Below are positions 1 to 7,481 of a stretch of 34,626 bases of DNA, piece by piece. Positions within the stretch are counted from its first letter, which is position 1, and every line of letters starts with the position of its first letter. The notes under the pieces were generated by a model, which did not search any database, was not told where the DNA came from, and saw only the letters and a list, made by a program, of their open reading frames with translations. This stretch comes from Pseudomonas sp. (GTDB taxonomy: Bacteria > Pseudomonadota > Gammaproteobacteria > Pseudomonadales > Pseudomonadaceae): positions 1 to 34,626 of the forward strand of contig NZ_JAGIBG010000046.1 in assembly GCF_017744435.1 (NCBI RefSeq). Reading direction: 5' to 3'. The position numbers and the translations under genes were made by a program.

Positions 1-218
1 GAGGCGGCGGCGGTCGACCTGCCAGTGGTGGAAATCCTGCCAGCTATTTGACTGCCTGTACCGGCCTCTTCGCGGGCACGCCCGCTCCCACAGGTATTCC
101 ACCAGGTTCGAGATCAGTGGAGATCCTGTGGGAGCGGGCGTGCCCGCGAAGAGGCCGGTACAGGCAGTCAAATAGCTGGCAGGATTTCCACCACTGGCAG
201 GTCGACCGCCGCCGCCTC
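1..218. repeat. Terminal fold-back inverted repeat containing a REP pair
   Basis: Bases 1-94 are the perfect reverse complement of 125-218, around a 30-bp loop (95-124). The inner parts (about 61-94 and 125-158) are REP elements of the TTCGCGGGC..GCCCGCTCCCACAGG type. The outer 51 bases (1-51) are an inverted copy of the last codons and stop of the LysR gene (168-218). The repeat runs exactly to the first base of the window. A natural REP pair would explain the inner arms. A copy of coding sequence ending at the window edge suggests an assembly fold-back rather than biology. Confidence 0.95.
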
Positions 219-1094
219 TTCCTGCAAAAACACGCTCAACCGCCGCAACCGCTCCCCACCCGGCCGGGTCCGCGGCCACACCAGGTAGTAGTCCATGCCA
301 CTGGGCACCGCCGTCGGCCACGGCAAACTCAAGCGTCCCTGGGCCACATCTTCGGCGACCATCAGCAAGTCGCCCATCGAAATACCGTAACCCCGCGCCG
401 CCGCAATCATGCCCAGCTCCAGGGTATCGAACACCTGCCCGCCCTTGAGCGAGACCTTGTCGCTGAGCCCCATGCGCTCCAGCCACTCGCGCCAGTCACG
501 CTTGTCGGGGGTCGGGTGCAGCAGCTCGATACCGGCCAGCCGCCGCTCGTCCCACGGCCCTTCCTGCAGCAGGTCCGGTGCCCCCACCGGGATCAACAGC
601 TCGGAAAACAACCGACGCACCTCCCAGTCCGCCGGGAACACCCCGTCGCTGAGCAGCACCGCGCAATCGAACGGCTCCTGGTTGAAGTCCACATGGTCGA
701 CATCCATCCAGGCACTGGTCAGTTGCACCTCGTTGCCCGGCTGCAGATGGCGGAAGCGGCTCAGCCGCGCCAACAGCCAGCGCATGGTCAGGGTCGACGG
801 CGCCTTCATGCGCAGAATGTCATCCTCCCCGCGCAAGGTATCGCAGGCGCGCTCCAGCGCCGCAAAGCCTTCACGCACACCGGGCAGCAGCACCCGCGCC
901 GCCTCGGTCAGCTGCAGGCTGCGACCACTGCGCACGAACAGCCTGCAGGCGAAGTGCTCTTCGAGGGTGCGAACATGCCGGCTCACCGCACTCTGGGTGA
1001 TCGACAGCTCTTCGCCGGCACGGGTGAACGAGCTCAACCGCGCAGCCGCTTCGAATGCGCGCAGTGCATACAGGGGAGGCAGCTGGCGGGACAT
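168..1094 (-). CDS. LysR-family transcriptional regulator (GcvA-like)
   Basis: A 308-residue LysR-type regulator. The N-terminal winged helix-turn-helix (about residues 6-65) starts with MSRQLPPLYALRAFEAAARL and continues through a recognition helix around SITQSAVSRHVRTLE. The rest is the LysR substrate-binding fold (about 90-300). The PLYALRAFEAAARLSSFTRA stretch is typical of the GcvA/AmpR subgroup. I chose the ATG at 1094 because it begins the conserved HTH; the reading frame stays open far upstream but that part is a shadow of the MATE gene. It is divergent from the MATE exporter across 156 bp that hold a perfect T-N11-A dyad, so it probably controls itself and the exporter. Effector unknown. 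P. aeruginosa has a LysR gene at the same place (PA5293, from memory). Confidence 0.9.
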   Translation of the reverse strand: MSRQLPPLYALRAFEAAARLSSFTRAGEELSITQSAVSRHVRTLEEHFACRLFVRSGRSLQLTEAARVLLPGVREGFAALERACDTLRGEDDILRMKAPSTLTMRWLLARLSRFRHLQPGNEVQLTSAWMDVDHVDFNQEPFDCAVLLSDGVFPADWEVRRLFSELLIPVGAPDLLQEGPWDERRLAGIELLHPTPDKRDWREWLERMGLSDKVSLKGGQVFDTLELGMIAAARGYGISMGDLLMVAEDVAQGRLSLPWPTAVPSGMDYYLVWPRTRPGGERLRRLSVFLQEEAAAVDLPVVEILPAI

Positions 1095-1143
1095 GGGGCA
1101 CCTGTCATCCGGGGGTGGGAAAGGAATGCACAGAATCATATAT

Positions 1144-1162
1144 GCATGAGTCCAACTCATGC
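1144..1162. promoter_or_regulatory. Candidate LysR-type operator
   Basis: GCATGAGT, three bases, then ACTCATGC form a perfect 8-bp dyad. It contains TGAGTCCAACTCA, which fits the T-N11-A LysR-regulator box with dyad symmetry. It lies 50 bp from the start of the LysR gene and 88 bp upstream of the MATE gene start, where such a regulator would act. Binding is inferred. Confidence 0.65.
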
Positions 1163-1250
1163 CAACCATCGCATTTATCCTTTTGTGCAAAGTTGACCGA
1201 AGCCTCAGAATCGTCGCCTTGCTCACAGGATCAGGAAGAAGGACACCCCC

Positions 1251-2639
1251 ATGCATGTCGCGCCCACCACAGAACTCAAGGCTTTGCTGCGCCTGGCCGG
1301 GCCGCTGATCGCCTCGCAGTTGGCGCACATGCTGATGGTGCTCACCGACACCCTGATGATGGCCCGCATCAGCCCGCAGGCCCTGGCCGGTGGCGGCCTG
1401 GGTGCGGCGAGCTATTCGTTCGTGTCGATCTTCTGCCTGGGCGTGATTGCCGCAGTCGGCACCCTGGTGGCGATCCGCAAGGGCGCCAACGACATCGAGG
1501 GCGCCACCCGCCTGGCGCAGAACGGCCTGTGGCTGGCTTGGGGCCTGGCGCTGGTGGCGGCACTGGTGCTGTGGAACCTGAAACCGGTGCTGCTGCTGTT
1601 CGGCCAGCAGCCGGAGAACGTCGACTCGGCCGCCGAGTTCCTCACCCTGCTGCCACTGGCCCTGCCCGGCTACCTGACCTTCATGGCCCTGCGCGGCTTC
1701 ACCAGTGCGCTGGGGCGCTCGACCCCGGTGATGGTCATCAGCCTGGTCGGCACAGTGCTCAACTACTTGTTCAACGTCGCCCTGATCGAAGGCATGTTCG
1801 GCTTGCCGAAGCTGGGTCTGATGGGTATCGGCCTGGTCACTGCCGTGGTGTCGATGGGCATGGCCATCGCTCTGGCACTGTATATCCGCTGGCACTCGGC
1901 CTATGCCGACTACCCGCTGCGCAAAGGGCTGTCGCGACCTTCGCTGCCAGCCCTGCGCGAGCTGTGGCGGTTGGGCCTGCCGATTGGCGGCACCTACATG
2001 GTGGAAGTCGGGCTGTTCGCCTTCGCCGCGCTGTGCATGGGCGTGCTGGGCAGCACGCAGCTGGCGGCGCACCAGATTGCCCTGCAGATCGTCTCCACCG
2101 CGTTCATGGTGCCGACCGGGCTGTCTTATGCGGTGACCATGCGCGTGGGCTTGTACTACGGCGCCGGCAACCTGCTGGCCGCACGTAGCGCCGGGCGGGT
2201 GGGAATCGGTTTCGGGGCGACGATCATGTTTGCCTTTGCAGCGTTGTTCCTGCTGCTGCCGGAGGCGCTGGTGGGGCTGTTCATCGACCGTAACGACCCT
2301 GGCTTTACTGCGATCTATCAGCTGGCTGTGCAGCTGCTGATGGTGGCGGCGTGGTTCGAATTGTTCGATGGCATGCAGACCATCGCCATGGGTTCGATCC
2401 GTGGCTTGAAAGACGCCAAGACCACCTTCCTGATCGGGCTGTGCTGCTACTGGCTGGTCGGGGCGCCGAGTGCCTGGCTGTTCACCTTTACTCTGGGTGG
2501 CGGGGCCGTGGGGGTGTGGTGGGGGCTGGCGTTGGGGCTGGCCTGTGCGGCGGTGGCGCTGACCATTGGCTTCGAGTGGCGGATGAAGCGGTTGCTGGGG
2601 AAAACAGCTCGTGCTGAAAAAGCTGCAGTGTCTGTATGA
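1251..2639 (+). CDS. MATE-family multidrug/cation efflux protein (NorM type)
   Basis: A 462-residue polytopic inner-membrane protein of the MATE family, which exports cationic drugs and dyes in exchange for Na+ or H+. It has about 12 hydrophobic segments in two related halves. The N-half begins with LLRLAGPLIASQLAHMLMVL and TDTLMMARISPQALAGGGLG; the C-half repeats the pattern around WRLGLPIGGTYMVEVGLFAF and LGSTQLAAHQIALQIVS. Length is typical (about 450-470). The ATG follows AAGGACACCCCC, an acceptable ribosome site. It is divergent from the LysR regulator and probably controlled by it through the dyad at 1144-1162. A short GC hairpin and a REP pair follow the stop. Substrates cannot be read from sequence. 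A MATE gene holds the same position in P. aeruginosa (PA5294, from memory). Confidence 0.93.
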   Translation: MHVAPTTELKALLRLAGPLIASQLAHMLMVLTDTLMMARISPQALAGGGLGAASYSFVSIFCLGVIAAVGTLVAIRKGANDIEGATRLAQNGLWLAWGLALVAALVLWNLKPVLLLFGQQPENVDSAAEFLTLLPLALPGYLTFMALRGFTSALGRSTPVMVISLVGTVLNYLFNVALIEGMFGLPKLGLMGIGLVTAVVSMGMAIALALYIRWHSAYADYPLRKGLSRPSLPALRELWRLGLPIGGTYMVEVGLFAFAALCMGVLGSTQLAAHQIALQIVSTAFMVPTGLSYAVTMRVGLYYGAGNLLAARSAGRVGIGFGATIMFAFAALFLLLPEALVGLFIDRNDPGFTAIYQLAVQLLMVAAWFELFDGMQTIAMGSIRGLKDAKTTFLIGLCCYWLVGAPSAWLFTFTLGGGAVGVWWGLALGLACAAVALTIGFEWRMKRLLGKTARAEKAAVSV

Positions 2640-2644
2640 CTGTT

Positions 2645-2747
2645 GGGGCTGCTTTGCAGCCCTTTCGCGACACGAGGCCGCTCCTACAGAAGAACGCGAT
2701 TCCCTGTAGGAGCGGCCTTGTGTCGCGAAAGGAGGGCAAAGCCCTCC
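2645..2747. repeat. REP pair with flanking hairpins (divergent subtype)
   Basis: Arms at 2661-2689 and 2704-2732 are inverted copies of CCTTTCGCGACACRAGGCCGCTCCTACAG with one mismatch and a 14-bp loop. This is a different REP subtype (GACACRAGGCC core) from the other copies in the window. It is preceded by GGGCTGC-TTT-GCAGCCC (2646-2662) and followed by GGAGGGC-AAA-GCCCTCC (2731-2747). It fills the gap between the convergent MATE and EAL genes and may terminate both transcripts. Confidence 0.85.
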
Positions 2748-2756
2748 CCTGCGGCC

Positions 2757-4421
2757 TTACAGGCACACCAACTGCGGTCGAGCGCTTTCCAGCAGATAAT
2801 CAATCAACTCCCCCACCGGCAGCGGCTTGCTGACCAGGAAGCCTTGCACCTGGTCACAGCCGAACCCGCGCAGCAAGGCCATCTGTTCCGGGCTTTCCAC
2901 ACCCTCGGCCACCACTTCCAGGTTGAGGTTGTGCGCCAGGTTGATCATGGCGTGCACCAGCTTGCGGTTCTCTTCGCGCATCTCCATCTCGGCAACGAAG
3001 CTGCGGTCGACCTTGAGCAAGGTGATCGGCAGGCTGTTCAGGTGCACGAACGACGAGAAGCCGGTACCGAAGTCGTCCAGCGAGAAGCGCACCCCCAGCC
3101 GCCCGAGGGCGTCCATGGTCTGGCGCACCAGCTCGTTGCGGCGCATCACCGCCGTTTCGGTCAGTTCAAATTCCAGCCAACGGGCGTCCACACCGTGCTC
3201 GATGATCAACCGGCTCAGGGTGGCCAGCAACTGGCTGTCCTGGAACTGCCGGAAGCTCAGGTTCACCGCCATATGCAGCGGCGCAAGCCCACGCTCGCGC
3301 AGCGCCTGCATGTCGCGCAGGGCACGGGAAATCACCCAGTAACCCAGCGGCACGATCAGCCCGCTTTGCTCGGCCAGCGGCACGAACTCGCTGGGCGGCA
3401 GCAGGCCGCGCTCGGCATGGCGCCAGCGCACCAGCGCCTCGAGGCCGACGATGCGCCCATCGGCAAGGTTCAGCCGCGGCTGGTAGTGCAGCTCCAGTTC
3501 GTCGCGGCGCAGCGCCCGGCGCAGTTCGCTTTCCAGGTCGGCCAGGCTGCGCGCGTTGCGGTTGATGCGCTCGTTGAACACGTGGAAGGTGCAGCCTTGG
3601 CTGCCCTTGGCCTGGCGCATGGCGATGTGCGCATGCCACATCAGCGGGTCGGGCCCGCCCTGGGCGCGGGCGTGGGCCAGGCCCAGGCTGCAGCCGAGCA
3701 GCAGGCTTTCGCCGTCGATCCAGTAGGGTTCGGCCAGCGCCTCGACGATGCGTTCGGCGATCCATTCGGCGCGGTTGGCATCGCGGCGCGTGTCGATCAG
3801 CAGGGCGAATTCGTCGCTGCCCAGGCGCGCCAGCTGGTCACCGGCTTCCAACTGCTGCTTGAGGCGCGCCACCACCTGCAGGATCAGGCGGTCGCCGCAC
3901 TGATGGCCCAGGGCGTCGTTGACATGGCGGAAGTTGTCCAGGTCCAGGTGGCCGAGGGCCACGCCGCGGCCTTCGTTCTCGGCCAGGCGCGTGGTCAGCA
4001 GGGCCTGGAAGCCCTGGCGATTGGCGATGCCGGTCAGTGGGTCCTGCTCGGCCAGGCGCTGCAAGGTGGCCACCAGCACACCACGCTCGCGCACATGGCG
4101 CAGCGAACGGCGCAGGGCATCAACGTTGAGCTGGTCGCGTACCAGCCAGTCACTGACGCCCGTGGGCGAGGTGTCTGGTTCATGGTCGAGCAACAGGATG
4201 GTCGGCAGTTCACAGCGCCCGGGGGCAGGCTGCAAGGCCGGCGTGGCCAGCACCACGGCCTGGCGATCATGGCTGAACAGGGTATCGACTGCCGCCCAGT
4301 TCGGCGCGGTCAGCAATACGGCGCTACCGTCCAGCGGTAGCAGGCATTCGCGTAACAAGGCGGCCCATTCCGGCTCATCAGCCAACAGCAGCAAACGCAA
4401 AGGTTCGACAGGCGTGGACAA
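2757..4421 (-). CDS. c-di-GMP phosphodiesterase, degenerate GGDEF + EAL (ProE-like)
   Basis: A 554-residue cytoplasmic protein. Residues about 1-110 look like a poorly conserved receiver domain (LLLADEPEWAALLREC). Residues about 125-290 are GGDEF, with the signature changed to GSDEF at 201-205. Residues about 300-545 are EAL. The EAL domain keeps its metal and catalytic residues: E328 in GLEALVRW, then VNLSFRQF, ELTETAVM, LDDFGTGFSSF, LLKVDRSF and VVAEGVES. I therefore predict c-di-GMP hydrolysis, with the GGDEF domain regulatory or only weakly active. The start is TTG at 4421 because AAGGAG lies 5 bases upstream and no better start exists. It sits next to rep, as does the phosphodiesterase ProE (PA5295) in P. 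aeruginosa (from memory). A Fur-like site lies about 60 bp upstream. Confidence 0.92.
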   Translation of the reverse strand: MSTPVEPLRLLLLADEPEWAALLRECLLPLDGSAVLLTAPNWAAVDTLFSHDRQAVVLATPALQPAPGRCELPTILLLDHEPDTSPTGVSDWLVRDQLNVDALRRSLRHVRERGVLVATLQRLAEQDPLTGIANRQGFQALLTTRLAENEGRGVALGHLDLDNFRHVNDALGHQCGDRLILQVVARLKQQLEAGDQLARLGSDEFALLIDTRRDANRAEWIAERIVEALAEPYWIDGESLLLGCSLGLAHARAQGGPDPLMWHAHIAMRQAKGSQGCTFHVFNERINRNARSLADLESELRRALRRDELELHYQPRLNLADGRIVGLEALVRWRHAERGLLPPSEFVPLAEQSGLIVPLGYWVISRALRDMQALRERGLAPLHMAVNLSFRQFQDSQLLATLSRLIIEHGVDARWLEFELTETAVMRRNELVRQTMDALGRLGVRFSLDDFGTGFSSFVHLNSLPITLLKVDRSFVAEMEMREENRKLVHAMINLAHNLNLEVVAEGVESPEQMALLRGFGCDQVQGFLVSKPLPVGELIDYLLESARPQLVCL

Positions 4422-4480
4422 GCGGGCTCCTTAAGACTCGAAAGGTGTAGCGTTGGATATCGGACATGCTACTGCATAAA

Positions 4481-4495
4481 TGAAAATGATTTTCA
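4481..4495. promoter_or_regulatory. Candidate Fur box
   Basis: TGAAAATGATTTTCA is a perfect 7-1-7 dyad. It differs from the 7-1-7 Fur consensus TGATAATGATTATCA at only two symmetric positions. It lies 60 bp upstream of the TTG start of the EAL phosphodiesterase gene and 226 bp from rep, so the phosphodiesterase is the likelier target. Confidence 0.5.
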
Positions 4496-4536
4496 CTTTT
4501 AGACATATCCTTTGCCTACAGTGCCTCCCGTCGCAT

Positions 4537-4651
4537 TTTGACGTGCATCCTGCGCGAAAGTCGTCAAACCGGCAATTACGATTTTTCCGGTGAATAGCAT
4601 TAGTTTCACTAATGCTTGCCCCCGAACAAAAGTCTGACTCAAACGTCAGAC
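4537..4651. promoter_or_regulatory. Three dyads in the gap upstream of rep
   Basis: The 299-bp gap between the EAL gene and rep (4422-4720) has no credible gene. It contains TTTGACG (4537-4543) with CGTCAAA (4562-4568); AGCATTAGT-TTC-ACTAATGCT (4596-4616), a perfect 9-bp hairpin; and GTCTGAC-N6-GTCAGAC (4632-4651). No poly-T tract follows any of them, so they are not ordinary intrinsic terminators. They could be operators or a structured RNA leader. Confidence 0.5.
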
Positions 4652-4679
4652 GGTCGCGCCACAAGTGGCCCATGCCTGT

Positions 4680-4685
4680 TAGAAT
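4680..4685 (+). promoter_or_regulatory. Candidate -10 element for rep
   Basis: TAGAAT in the context TTAGAATGCGCGGC resembles a sigma-70 -10 box, 35 bp before the rep ATG. No convincing -35 box is visible at the expected distance. Confidence 0.4.
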
Positions 4686-4720
4686 GCGCGGCTATTTTCT
4701 GGCGACCCCCGGTTTCTAGC

Positions 4721-6730
4721 ATGTCCCGACTCAATCCCCGGCAACAGGAAGCCCGTGACTACGTCGGCGGCCCTCTATTGGTGCTCGCCGGTGCTGGCTC
4801 GGGCAAGACCAGCGTGATCACACGCAAGATTGCCCACCTCATCCAGAACTGCGGTATCCGTGCCCAGTACATCGTGGCGATGACCTTCACCAACAAGGCC
4901 GCCCGCGAGATGAAGGAGCGGGTCGCCACCCTGCTGCGTCCGGGAGAAGGCCGGGGCCTGACGGTGTGCACGTTCCACAACCTGGGCCTGAACATCATCC
5001 GCAAGGAGCACGAGCGCCTGGGCTACAAGCCGGGCTTCTCGATCTTCGACGAATCCGACATCAAGGCGCTGCTGTCGGACATCATGCAGAAGGAATACTC
5101 CGGCGACGACGGCATCGACGAGATCAAGAACATGATCGGTGCCTGGAAGAACGACCTGATCCTGCCCGCCGAAGCTCTGGAAAAGGCGCGCAACCCGCGC
5201 GAGCAGACCGCCGCCATCGTCTACACCCACTACCAGCGCACGCTCAAGGCGTTCAACGCGGTGGACTTCGACGACCTGATCCTGCTGCCGGTCAAGCTGT
5301 TCCAGGAGCACCCCGACGTGCTCGAACGCTGGCAGAACCGCGTGCGCTACCTGCTGGTGGACGAATACCAGGACACCAACGCCAGCCAGTACCTGCTGGT
5401 GAAGATGCTGATCGGCATGCGCAACCAGTTCACCGTGGTGGGCGATGACGACCAGTCGATCTACGCCTGGCGTGGCGCGCGCCCAGAGAACCTGATGCTG
5501 CTCAAGGAGGACTACCCCTCCCTGAAAATCGTCATGCTCGAACAGAACTACCGCTCCACCAGCCGCATCCTGCGCTGCGCCAACGTACTGATCGCCAACA
5601 ACCCGCATGCTTTCGAAAAGCAGCTGTGGAGCGAGATGGGCGTGGGCGACGAGATCCGCGTGATCCGCTGCAAGAACGAGGAAGCCGAGGCCGAACGCGT
5701 GGCCATGGAAATCCTCACCCTGCACCTGCGCACCAACCGCCCGTACAGCGACTTCGCCATCCTCTACCGCGGCAACTACCAGGCCAAGCTGATCGAACTG
5801 AAGCTGCAGCACCACCAGGTGCCGTATCGCCTGTCGGGCGGCAACAGCTTCTTTGGCCGCCAGGAGGTCAAGGACCTGATGGCCTACCTGCGCCTGCTGG
5901 TGAACCCGGACGACGACAACGCCTACCTGCGGGTGATCAACGTACCGCGCCGGGAAATCGGCTCGACCACCCTGGAAAAGCTCGGCAACTATTCCACCGA
6001 GCGCGGCATCTCGATGTACGCCGCCAGCGAGGAGCTGGGCCTGGGTGAGCACCTGGACGCCCGCTACACCGAGCGCCTGCAGCGCTTCAAGCACTGGCTC
6101 GACGGCGTGCGCCACAAGGTCGCCCTGGAAGACCCGATTGCCGCGCTGCACGAGATGATCCGCGACATCGACTACGAGAACTGGATTCGCCAGCAGACCG
6201 CCAGCGACAAGGCGGCGGAGTTCCGCATCAGCAACGTCTGGTTCCTGGTCGAAGCGCTGAAGAACACCCTTGAGAAGGACGAAGAGGGTGACATGACCAT
6301 CGAGGACGCCATCGGCAAGCTGGTACTGCGCGACATGCTCGAGCGCCAGCAGGAAGAGGAAGAAAACGCCGAGGGTGTGCAGATGATGACCCTGCACGCC
6401 TCCAAGGGCCTGGAATTCCCTTACGTGTTCATCATGGGCATGGAGGAGGAAATCCTCCCCCACCGCTCCAGTATCGAGGCCGACACCATCGAAGAGGAAC
6501 GCCGCCTGGCCTACGTGGGCATCACCCGCGCGCGCCAGACCCTGGCCTTCACCTTCGCCGCCAAGCGCAAGCAGTACGGTGAGATCATCGACTGCACGCC
6601 GAGCCGGTTCCTCGATGAATTGCCACCGGACGACCTGGCCTGGGAAGGCCTGGACGATGCACCGGTCGAGGTGAAGGCCGCTCGCGGCAACAACGCCCTG
6701 GCCGATATCCGGGCGATGCTCAAACGCTGA
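4721..6730 (+). CDS. rep: ATP-dependent DNA helicase Rep (UvrD/Rep family)
   Basis: A 669-residue 3'-5' superfamily-1 helicase, close to E. coli Rep (673), which clears proteins from DNA ahead of replication forks. Helicase motifs in order: Walker A AGAGSGKTSV (K29), MTFTNKAAREMKER (Ia), LLVDEYQDTN (II), VGDDDQSIYAWRGA (III), EQNYRSTSRIL (IV), MTLHASKGLEFPYVFIMGME (V) and EERRLAYVGITRARQTL (VI). FNAVDFDDLI and the FFGRQEVKDLMAYLRLL block are typical of Rep. The frame is open 35 codons further upstream, but MSRLNPRQQEARDYV at 4721 matches the usual Rep N-terminus. Xpt follows on the same strand after 65 bp with a weak hairpin between. Confidence 0.97.
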   Translation: MSRLNPRQQEARDYVGGPLLVLAGAGSGKTSVITRKIAHLIQNCGIRAQYIVAMTFTNKAAREMKERVATLLRPGEGRGLTVCTFHNLGLNIIRKEHERLGYKPGFSIFDESDIKALLSDIMQKEYSGDDGIDEIKNMIGAWKNDLILPAEALEKARNPREQTAAIVYTHYQRTLKAFNAVDFDDLILLPVKLFQEHPDVLERWQNRVRYLLVDEYQDTNASQYLLVKMLIGMRNQFTVVGDDDQSIYAWRGARPENLMLLKEDYPSLKIVMLEQNYRSTSRILRCANVLIANNPHAFEKQLWSEMGVGDEIRVIRCKNEEAEAERVAMEILTLHLRTNRPYSDFAILYRGNYQAKLIELKLQHHQVPYRLSGGNSFFGRQEVKDLMAYLRLLVNPDDDNAYLRVINVPRREIGSTTLEKLGNYSTERGISMYAASEELGLGEHLDARYTERLQRFKHWLDGVRHKVALEDPIAALHEMIRDIDYENWIRQQTASDKAAEFRISNVWFLVEALKNTLEKDEEGDMTIEDAIGKLVLRDMLERQQEEEENAEGVQMMTLHASKGLEFPYVFIMGMEEEILPHRSSIEADTIEEERRLAYVGITRARQTLAFTFAAKRKQYGEIIDCTPSRFLDELPPDDLAWEGLDDAPVEVKAARGNNALADIRAMLKR

Positions 6731-6752
6731 TCAACCCTTATTCTTTAAATCT

Positions 6753-6767
6753 GCCGCTTTCAGCGGC
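6753..6767. terminator. Short hairpin between rep and xpt
   Basis: GCCGCT-TTC-AGCGGC is a perfect 6-bp stem 23 bp after the rep stop. No T-tract follows, so at most it is a weak or attenuating terminator. Confidence 0.3.
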
Positions 6768-6795
6768 CACCTTTGTTACATCGAGGAATACCACA

Positions 6796-7368
6796 GTGGA
6801 AGCACTGCATCAGAAGATTCGCGAAGAAGGCATCGTGCTTTCCGACCAGGTTCTCAAAGTCGACGCGTTTCTCAACCACCAGATCGACCCGGCGCTGATG
6901 CAGCTGATCGGTGACGAGTTCGCCCGCCTGTTCGCCGATGCCGGCGTGACCAAGATCGTCACCATCGAAGCCTCGGGCATTGCCCCGGCGGTGATGACCG
7001 GCCTGAAGCTGGGCGTACCGGTGATCTTCGCGCGCAAGCACCAGTCGCTGACCCTGACCGAGAACCTGCTGACCGCCTCGGTGTACTCCTTCACCAAGCA
7101 GACCGAGAACACCGTGGCCATCTCGCCGCGCCACCTCAACAGCAGCGACCGTGTGCTGGTGATCGACGACTTCCTGGCCAACGGCAAGGCGTCGCAGGCA
7201 CTGATCTCGATCATCAAGCAGGCCGGTGCCACCGTTGCCGGCCTGGGCATCGTCATCGAGAAGTCGTTCCAGGGCGGCCGTGCCGAGCTGGACAGCCAGG
7301 GCTACCGCGTTGAGTCGCTGGCCCGGGTGAAGTCGCTGGAAGGTGGTGTGGTTTCGTTCATCGAGTAA
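6796..7368 (+). CDS. xpt: Xanthine phosphoribosyltransferase
   Basis: A 190-residue cytoplasmic purine-salvage enzyme that converts xanthine and PRPP to XMP. Length and sequence fit the Xpt family (about 190): [20 protein letters not shown] at the start, the PRPP-binding loop [15 protein letters not shown] (about residues 118-132), and the base-binding [10 protein letters not shown] and [10 protein letters not shown] segments. The start is GTG at 6796; GAGGA lies about 9 bases upstream and no ATG fits. It is downstream of rep, as in P. aeruginosa where one gene (poxB, from memory) intervenes. A REP pair follows the stop. Confidence 0.95.
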
Positions 7369-7381
7369 CCGCGTCGCCTGC

Positions 7382-7463
7382 TTCGCGGGCGAGCCCGCTC
7401 CCACAGGTACCGCACAGGTTTTGAATGCTGTGCAGTACCTGTGGGAGCGGGCATGCCCGCGAA
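7382..7463. repeat. REP pair downstream of xpt
   Basis: Inverted arms 7382-7410 and 7435-7463 (TTCGCGGGCGAGCCCGCTCC and its complement, with mismatches at the centre) surround a 24-bp loop. The loop holds a second dyad, GCACAG (7412-7417) with CTGTGC (7428-7433). It lies between the convergent xpt and acetyl-CoA hydrolase genes. Confidence 0.9.
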
Positions 7464-7481
7464 TGGCCGCAACCCTTTCTA

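Noticed and set aside
168..2072. A 634-residue extension of the LysR protein
   Set aside because: The extra N-terminal part is antisense to the MATE gene and the HTH starts exactly at ATG 1094.
2643..4340. Long plus-strand open frame opposite the EAL gene
   Set aside because: A GC-rich antisense shadow; the minus-strand frame has full GGDEF/EAL motifs.
4431..4673. An 80-residue open frame on the minus strand between the EAL gene and rep
   Set aside because: No ribosome site, no recognisable domain, and it overlaps the dyad cluster; composition looks like non-coding sequence.
4481..4720. A PrrF-like iron-regulated small RNA after the Fur-like box
   Set aside because: No T-tract terminator follows on either strand, and I do not recognise the PrrF core sequence.
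4775..6463. Long minus-strand open frame opposite rep
   Set aside because: Repetitive Val/Gln/His-rich translation typical of antisense frames; the opposite strand encodes rep.
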